Assembly (NCBI GenBank): GCA_021825225.1
Contig: JAKAIH010000066.1
Location: forward strand, 1-9,733
Length of the DNA: 9,733 nt
Origin: Pseudomonadota bacterium
Lineage (GTDB): Bacteria; Pseudomonadota; Gammaproteobacteria; Burkholderiales; SG8-39
Direction of reading: 5' to 3'
Position 1 is the first letter of the stretch, and each line of letters opens with the position of its first letter. Of the stretch, positions 6,309-9,733 are shown one piece after another. Position numbers and translations under genes: made by a program. The notes under the pieces are model-generated. The model was given only the letters and a program-made list of their open reading frames with translations. It had not been told where the DNA came from and did no database searches.

Positions 6309-6391
6309 CTTGCGCGGACGGCGACCCGTCCGCGCGGATCGCCGTCCGCGCACGGATGAAACAGCCATCCGTGCGCAATCGGCGATCTCGT
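6309..6391 (-). repeat. Dispersed intergenic repeat, module B copy 2
   Basis: 83 nt, inverted relative to copy 1. The large hairpin runs 6337-6387: outer arms GATCGCCG/CGGCGATC, a 3x3 internal loop, and inner arms GCGCACGGATG/CATCCGTGCGC around AAACAGC. The second hairpin (6312-6335) has the same 9-bp arms as copy 1 around a different loop. It ends 26 nt from the nudB stop, so a nudB transcript would run straight into it. Confidence 0.85.
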
Positions 6392-6417
6392 ATAAAACCC
6401 CCGTTTCGTCCCTGTCG

Positions 6418-6873
6418 TTATCCGTGAGCGCGCTTCTGCGGCAGCAGCAGGATGGCGTCGCGATTGGTCCACGAGGGCGTGCGCGCGGCGGCCTCTTTCC
6501 ACGGCAGCCACTCGTAGCGCAAATGCTCGGTCGGTTCCAGCCGTACCGGCAGCACGCCGGGCAACTCCAATCCGAAGATGTGTTCAAGATTATGCGTCAC
6601 GCCCTCGGCGTAGCGGCTGCGGTACTGCTTGAAGATCTCGAAGCTGTTTTCGATGCCCCAGTCTTCCAGTCGGTAAAGCGAGGTATCGATGCCGGTTTCC
6701 TCGAGCACCTCGCGCCTGGCGGTTTCGACCAAGGGCTCGTGCACGTGATCGATGCTGCCGGTGACCGACTGCCAGAAGCCCGGCCAGCCGGCGCGTTCCA
6801 GCATCAGCACCTGCAGGTCCGCCGTGTAGATCACCACCAGGACCGAACGCGGGATTTTGTGGCCGGGTGACAC
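6418..6873 (-). CDS. nudB: Dihydroneopterin triphosphate diphosphatase (Nudix hydrolase)
   Basis: A 151-residue Nudix protein matching E. coli NudB (150 residues) through IPRSVLVVIYT, FWQSVTGS, FEIFKQYRSRYAEGVTHNLEH and TEHLRYEWL. NudB removes pyrophosphate from dihydroneopterin triphosphate in folate synthesis. The Nudix box is at 39-62: Gly39, Glu46, then REVLEETGI with Arg54, Glu55, Glu58, Glu59 and Gly61. The Gly-to-Glu spacing is one residue longer than the consensus G-x5-E, while E-x7-REVxEExG is intact, so activity is expected. I chose the GTG at 6871-6873 because it gives the family's normal N-terminus; no ATG is in frame before the conserved core and the Shine-Dalgarno is weak. It begins 23 nt after the barstar stop and is the last gene of the operon. 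Confidence 0.92.
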   Translation of the reverse strand: MSPGHKIPRSVLVVIYTADLQVLMLERAGWPGFWQSVTGSIDHVHEPLVETARREVLEETGIDTSLYRLEDWGIENSFEIFKQYRSRYAEGVTHNLEHIFGLELPGVLPVRLEPTEHLRYEWLPWKEAAARTPSWTNRDAILLLPQKRAHG

Positions 6874-6896
6874 GGCTGGAAGACGCGATCCGCGGT

Positions 6897-7340
6897 TCAG
6901 GCAGCAGGCAGCAGCGGCAGTCCCGCGTCCCAGCCGTCCGGACCGCTGACGATCGCCCAGAACGGCTTGCCCTGCCCCTGCCAGTACTCGGCGACGCCGT
7001 CGAGCACTTCGACCGCGGTGACGAACTCCTGCTTGTGGCCGGCGCCGAAGTGCTTGCCGTGCTCGAGCAGCAGCACGTAGCCGGAAGCCGGATGCCAGGA
7101 CAGGTCGCCGAGGCAGTCTTCGAACGCGTCCCAGTTGCCGCCGAACCAGTCGGGGAAAGCAAGCGCCTTCGCCACCAGACCGGTAAATCCCTGTTTGTCG
7201 TGCACGTGGCCGATGTCTACGCGCCACAGCGCCAGACCTGCCGCCTGCGCCGCCTCGGCGATAAGCCGCGTGTCCGGACCGGTGAGGTAGACGCCGGCCT
7301 TGTCCTTGTCCTGCAACAACTGTTCGAGGGAGTTACTCAC
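6897..7340 (-). CDS. Barstar family ribonuclease inhibitor
   Basis: A 147-residue protein with a central barstar fold signature: residues about 58-80, KALAFPDWFGGNWDAFEDCL, align with barstar's ALPEYYGENLDALWDCL. Barstar Asp35, Asp39 and Cys40 correspond to Asp71, Asp75 and Cys76; Tyr29 is replaced by Trp65. Barstar binds and blocks barnase-type RNases in the cytosol. It is longer than Bacillus barstar (90 residues), with about 35-40 extra N-terminal residues and a C-terminal tail ending GWDAGLPLLPAA. The GTG at 7338-7340 overlaps the end of the RNase gene by 8 nt, the expected coupling for toxin and inhibitor. In-frame codons upstream of it lie entirely within the RNase gene and look like shadow sequence. 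There is no signal peptide. Confidence 0.9.
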   Translation of the reverse strand: MSNSLEQLLQDKDKAGVYLTGPDTRLIAEAAQAAGLALWRVDIGHVHDKQGFTGLVAKALAFPDWFGGNWDAFEDCLGDLSWHPASGYVLLLEHGKHFGAGHKQEFVTAVEVLDGVAEYWQGQGKPFWAIVSGPDGWDAGLPLLPAA

Positions 7341-7713
7341 GGATGCGCCTGAAGGAGTTGTAATGATCGTCGCTGTAATAGTATTCGCCCGAACTGCGCG
7401 CGTCGCCGGAGTCGCCGCTGCCGGCAACGATGCGGCGTGCGCCGCGGCCGCGCTCACCCGGCGTCTTTACCGTGTATTCGCGGTAGTAGCCGCGGCTGCG
7501 CGGCGGCAGCAGTTTCTCGCGGTTGCCAAACACGCTGCCGTCCTTGGCATAGGCGAACGGCCCGCCTGCCTTGATCTGCGCCAGGGTGGCGCGCGCTTCC
7601 ACTGGCAGGGCCGCGGCCGCAATCTCCCCCGGGGGCACTGCCCGCCCGGCCCAGGCCGCGGCGCCCGTCGCAGCCAGGCATAGCGCGAGGATTGCCGCAA
7701 GGAATCGATTCAC
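7333..7713 (-). CDS. Secreted barnase-type ribonuclease (RNase N1/T1 family)
   Basis: 126 residues. An N-terminal signal peptide (MNRFLAAILALCLAATGAAAWA, shown here only to describe charge then hydrophobic core; likely cleavage after Ala22) precedes a compact microbial ribonuclease domain. Matches to barnase/RNase Sa are FGNRE (62-66), YYREYTV with Glu79 as general base, Arg90 and Arg94 before IV, and DDHYNSFRRIR with His117 as general acid, all in the family order. The enzyme should cleave RNA after guanosine, acting in the periplasm or outside the cell. The start is GTG at 7711-7713, 18 nt after the aspS stop, with AAGG about 9 nt upstream. The adjacent overlapping barstar gene supports the call: the inhibitor protects the cytosol before export. 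It could be nutritional, defensive or a competition toxin. Confidence 0.9.
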   Translation of the reverse strand: MNRFLAAILALCLAATGAAAWAGRAVPPGEIAAAALPVEARATLAQIKAGGPFAYAKDGSVFGNREKLLPPRSRGYYREYTVKTPGERGRGARRIVAGSGDSGDARSSGEYYYSDDHYNSFRRIRE

Positions 7714-7731
7714 CTTTGCGCGCCTTGCGCT

Positions 7732-9507
7732 CTAGGCTTTTTCCTGCTGCCGCAGCCGGATGTGCAGCTCGCGCAGCTGCTTTTCGTCCACCGGGCTGGG
7801 GGCCTGGGTCAGCAGGCATTGCGCGCGCTGCGTCTTGGGGAAGGCGATGACGTCGCGTATCGATTCGGTCCCCGCCATCATGGCGACGATGCGGTCCAGG
7901 CCGAAGGCGATGCCGCCGTGGGGCGGCGCGCCGTATTGCAGCGCGTCGAGCAGGTAGCCGAATTTCAGCTTCGCTTCCTCGGCGCCGATGGCCAGCGCGC
8001 GGAACACCTTGGATTGCACTTCCTCGCGGTGGATACGCACCGAGCCGCCGCCGATTTCCGAACCGTTGAGCACCATGTCGTAGGCCTTGGCGATCGCCTG
8101 TGAAGGATCGGTCGCGAGGTAGTCCTCATGCCCGTCCTTGGGCGCGGTAAACGGATGGTGCATGGCGACCCAGCGCTTGGCTTCGTCGTCGTATTCGAAC
8201 ATGGGGAAGTCCACCACCCACAGCGGCTTCCAGCCGGCCACCGCAAAGCCCTTTTCATGGCCGATCTTCACGCGCAGAGCACCGAGGGCATCATTCACGA
8301 TCTTGGCCTTGTCGGCGGCGAAGAAAATCAGGTCGCCGTCCTTCGCGCCGGAGCGCTCGACGATGGCGGTGAGCGCCGCGTCGGAAAGATTTTTCACGAT
8401 CGGCGACTGCAGGCCCTCGCGTCCCTTCGCGATCTCGTTGACCTTGATGTAGGCGAGGCCCCTGGCGCCGTAGATGCCGACGAACTGGGTATAGGCGTCG
8501 ATCTCGCCGCGGGTGAGCGCGCCGCCGCCGGGAATGCGCAAGCCTGCGACGCGTCCGCCGGCGGTGTTGGCCGGCCCCGAGAACACCTTGAACTCCACGC
8601 TCTTCATGATATCGGTGAGTTCGGTGAATTCCAGCGGCACGCGCAGGTCCGGCTTATCCGATCCGTAGCGCTGCATCGCCTCGGTCCAGCTCATCACCGG
8701 GAACGGGTCGGCCAGATCCACGCCCAGCGCCTGCTTGAACACGCTGCGCATCAGCGCTTCCATGATCGCGCGGATTTCGTTCTCCGCCAGGAACGAGGTT
8801 TCGATATCGACCTGGGTAAACTCGGGCTGGCGGTCAGCGCGCAAATCCTCGTCGCGGAAGCACTTGGTGATCTGGTAATAGCGGTCGAAGCCCGCGATCA
8901 TCAGCATCTGCTTGAACAGCTGCGGCGATTGCGGCAGGGCGAAGAACATGCCGGCATGCACACGCGAAGGCACGAGGTAGTCGCGCGCGCCCTCGGGGGT
9001 GGACTTCGCCAGCATCGGCGTCTCGATGTCGATGAACCCGGCCTCGTCCAGATAGCGGCGCACCGCCATTGCCACTTTGTAGCGCAGGCGCAGGTTGGCC
9101 TGCATCTGCGGCCGGCGCAGGTCGATCACACGGTGGGTGAGGCGCGTGGTTTCCGACAGATTGTCTTCGTCGAGCTGGAACGGCGGCGTCACCGCCGGGT
9201 TGAGGATCTCGAGCTCCTGGCACAGCACCTCGATCTCGCCGCTCTTCAGCTTCGGATTGACCAGCGCCGGTTCGCGCCGGATCACCTTGCCGGTCACCCG
9301 AAGCACGAATTCGTTGCGGATTTTCTCCGCCACCGCGAATACCTCCGGCCGCGTCGGATTGCACACCGCCTGGACGATGCCTTCGCGGTCGCGCAAATCG
9401 ATGAAGATCACGCCGCCGTGGTCGCGCCGCGTGTTGACCCAGCCGCACAGGGTCACGGTCTGGTCGAGCTGGGCGGCGCTAACCAGGCCGCAATAATGGG
9501 TACGCAT
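7732..9507 (-). CDS. aspS: Aspartyl-tRNA synthetase (bacterial type, probably non-discriminating)
   Basis: 591 residues from the chosen start, typical for bacterial AspRS. Domain order: N-terminal OB-fold anticodon-binding domain ([23 protein letters not shown], listed here in pieces: [12 protein letters not shown] then [11 protein letters not shown], 21-43); class II core with SPQLFKQML (194-202) and motif 2 [16 protein letters not shown] (217-232); the bacterial GAD insertion; and motif 3 [13 protein letters not shown] (531-543). His30 in RRDHGG is the residue seen in AspRS that also charge tRNA-Asn, whereas E. coli has Leu; GatCAB would then be needed. The ATG at 9507 gives MRTHYCG, aligning with the E. 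coli start MRTEYCG, although no Shine-Dalgarno is seen. A GTG at 9558 would add 17 residues with no family match. The gene lies downstream of DUF502. Confidence 0.96.
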   Translation of the reverse strand: MRTHYCGLVSAAQLDQTVTLCGWVNTRRDHGGVIFIDLRDREGIVQAVCNPTRPEVFAVAEKIRNEFVLRVTGKVIRREPALVNPKLKSGEIEVLCQELEILNPAVTPPFQLDEDNLSETTRLTHRVIDLRRPQMQANLRLRYKVAMAVRRYLDEAGFIDIETPMLAKSTPEGARDYLVPSRVHAGMFFALPQSPQLFKQMLMIAGFDRYYQITKCFRDEDLRADRQPEFTQVDIETSFLAENEIRAIMEALMRSVFKQALGVDLADPFPVMSWTEAMQRYGSDKPDLRVPLEFTELTDIMKSVEFKVFSGPANTAGGRVAGLRIPGGGALTRGEIDAYTQFVGIYGARGLAYIKVNEIAKGREGLQSPIVKNLSDAALTAIVERSGAKDGDLIFFAADKAKIVNDALGALRVKIGHEKGFAVAGWKPLWVVDFPMFEYDDEAKRWVAMHHPFTAPKDGHEDYLATDPSQAIAKAYDMVLNGSEIGGGSVRIHREEVQSKVFRALAIGAEEAKLKFGYLLDALQYGAPPHGGIAFGLDRIVAMMAGTESIRDVIAFPKTQRAQCLLTQAPSPVDEKQLRELHIRLRQQEKA

Positions 9508-9535
9508 AGTTTTTGGTGAGTGTTGATGAGAGATG

Positions 9536-9566
9536 GGTAATGAGTCAGGCGGAGTCACTCATTACC
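9536..9566. repeat. Inverted repeat between DUF502 gene and aspS
   Basis: 10-bp arms GGTAATGAGT and ACTCATTACC around an 11-nt loop, with a third partial copy CCCATTACC at 9572-9580 that overlaps the DUF502 stop codon. It fills most of the 68-nt intergenic gap. It could be an mRNA processing or attenuation hairpin, or a short dispersed palindrome. There is no T-run. Confidence 0.6.
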
Positions 9567-9575
9567 GATCGCCCA

Positions 9576-9733
9576 TTACCTGGGCAGGAATTCCCTTTTC
9601 CGTTTTCCGTTCGCGCCGGGCGAAGCTACGCCCATGGAAATCACGTATTTCAGCGCCGTGTCCACGCTCATGTCGAGCTCGATCACGTCCTTGCGCGGCA
9701 TCATCACGAAATAGCCGCCGGTGGGATTGGGTG
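9576..9733 (-). CDS. DUF502 family membrane protein, C-terminal fragment
   Basis: The last 51 codons of a gene that enters from the right edge; the stop TAA is at 9576-9578. The peptide PNPTGGYFVMMPRKDVIELD followed by MSVDTALKYVISMGVASP matches, as I recall it, the conserved tail of DUF502 proteins, which are small membrane proteins of unknown function found just upstream of aspS in many betaproteobacteria. The membrane segments would be upstream of the window. A basic tail (NGKRKREFLPR) follows the conserved part. It is separated from aspS by 68 nt that hold an inverted repeat, and is probably co-transcribed with it. Confidence 0.75.
   Translation of the reverse strand, partial: PNPTGGYFVMMPRKDVIELDMSVDTALKYVISMGVASPGANGKRKREFLPR

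Noticed and set aside
6165..6391. Insertion sequence remnant
   Set aside because: No transposase fragment is readable on either strand in this gap, and no target-site duplication could be identified.
6392..6417. Rho-independent terminator for nudB (AAAC-GGGG-GTTTT on the minus strand)
   Set aside because: The stem is only 4 bp; too short to support a terminator call.
6092..6511. 139-codon minus-strand ORF through the repeat junction
   Set aside because: It overlaps the nudB 3' end in another frame and is composed of repeat sequence; nothing in it resembles a protein family.
8128..9519. 463-codon plus-strand ORF opposite aspS
   Set aside because: Antisense shadow of aspS, same reasons.

Overview
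This GC-rich window looks like a betaproteobacterial chromosome. The signs are the order DUF502-aspS-...-nudB plus an endonuclease/exonuclease/phosphatase gene next to clsB (which I recall as a common betaproteobacterial neighbourhood), a His30-Gly-Gly aspartyl-tRNA synthetase of the type paired with GatCAB, and strong G/C third-base use. I cannot name a genus from sequence alone.

Layout. (1) 1-1257, plus strand: the end of an aldehyde dehydrogenase, coupled by TGATG to a MaoC-type dehydratase, then a second, about 62% identical MaoC paralogue. The two paralogues are separated by a 96-nt gap holding two hairpin-forming inverted repeats. This looks like part of an acyl-CoA or carboxylic acid catabolic operon. 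(2) 1258-1575: a gene-free junction between convergent genes, carrying repeat modules A and B. (3) 1576-4916, minus strand: clsB (cardiolipin synthase), coupled by ATGA to the ybhP-like EEP hydrolase, which has a good sigma70-type promoter. Upstream of these lies nicotinate phosphoribosyltransferase (NAD salvage), separated by a GC-rich double hairpin. (4) 5126-6076, plus strand: a stand-alone radical SAM/SPASM protein of unknown substrate, preceded by an FNR/Anr-like box at ideal class II spacing. (5) 6077-6417: a second convergent junction, carrying diverged copies of modules A and B in inverted orientation. (6) 6418-9733, minus strand: one tight operon, DUF502 (partial), aspS, a secreted barnase-type RNase, a barstar-type inhibitor, and nudB (folate pathway Nudix hydrolase).

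How the parts relate. The operon in (6) is housekeeping (translation, folate) with a toxin/inhibitor pair inserted between aspS and nudB. ybhP-clsB would plausibly continue this neighbourhood, but the radical SAM and NAPRTase genes and repeat module pair 2 now lie between. The strongest unexplained signal is the A/B repeat family. There are two copies of each module within 5 kb, both at convergent gene ends. Their sequences differ, but most paired differences in the stems are compensatory, so pairing (as RNA hairpin or DNA cruciform) appears to be maintained.
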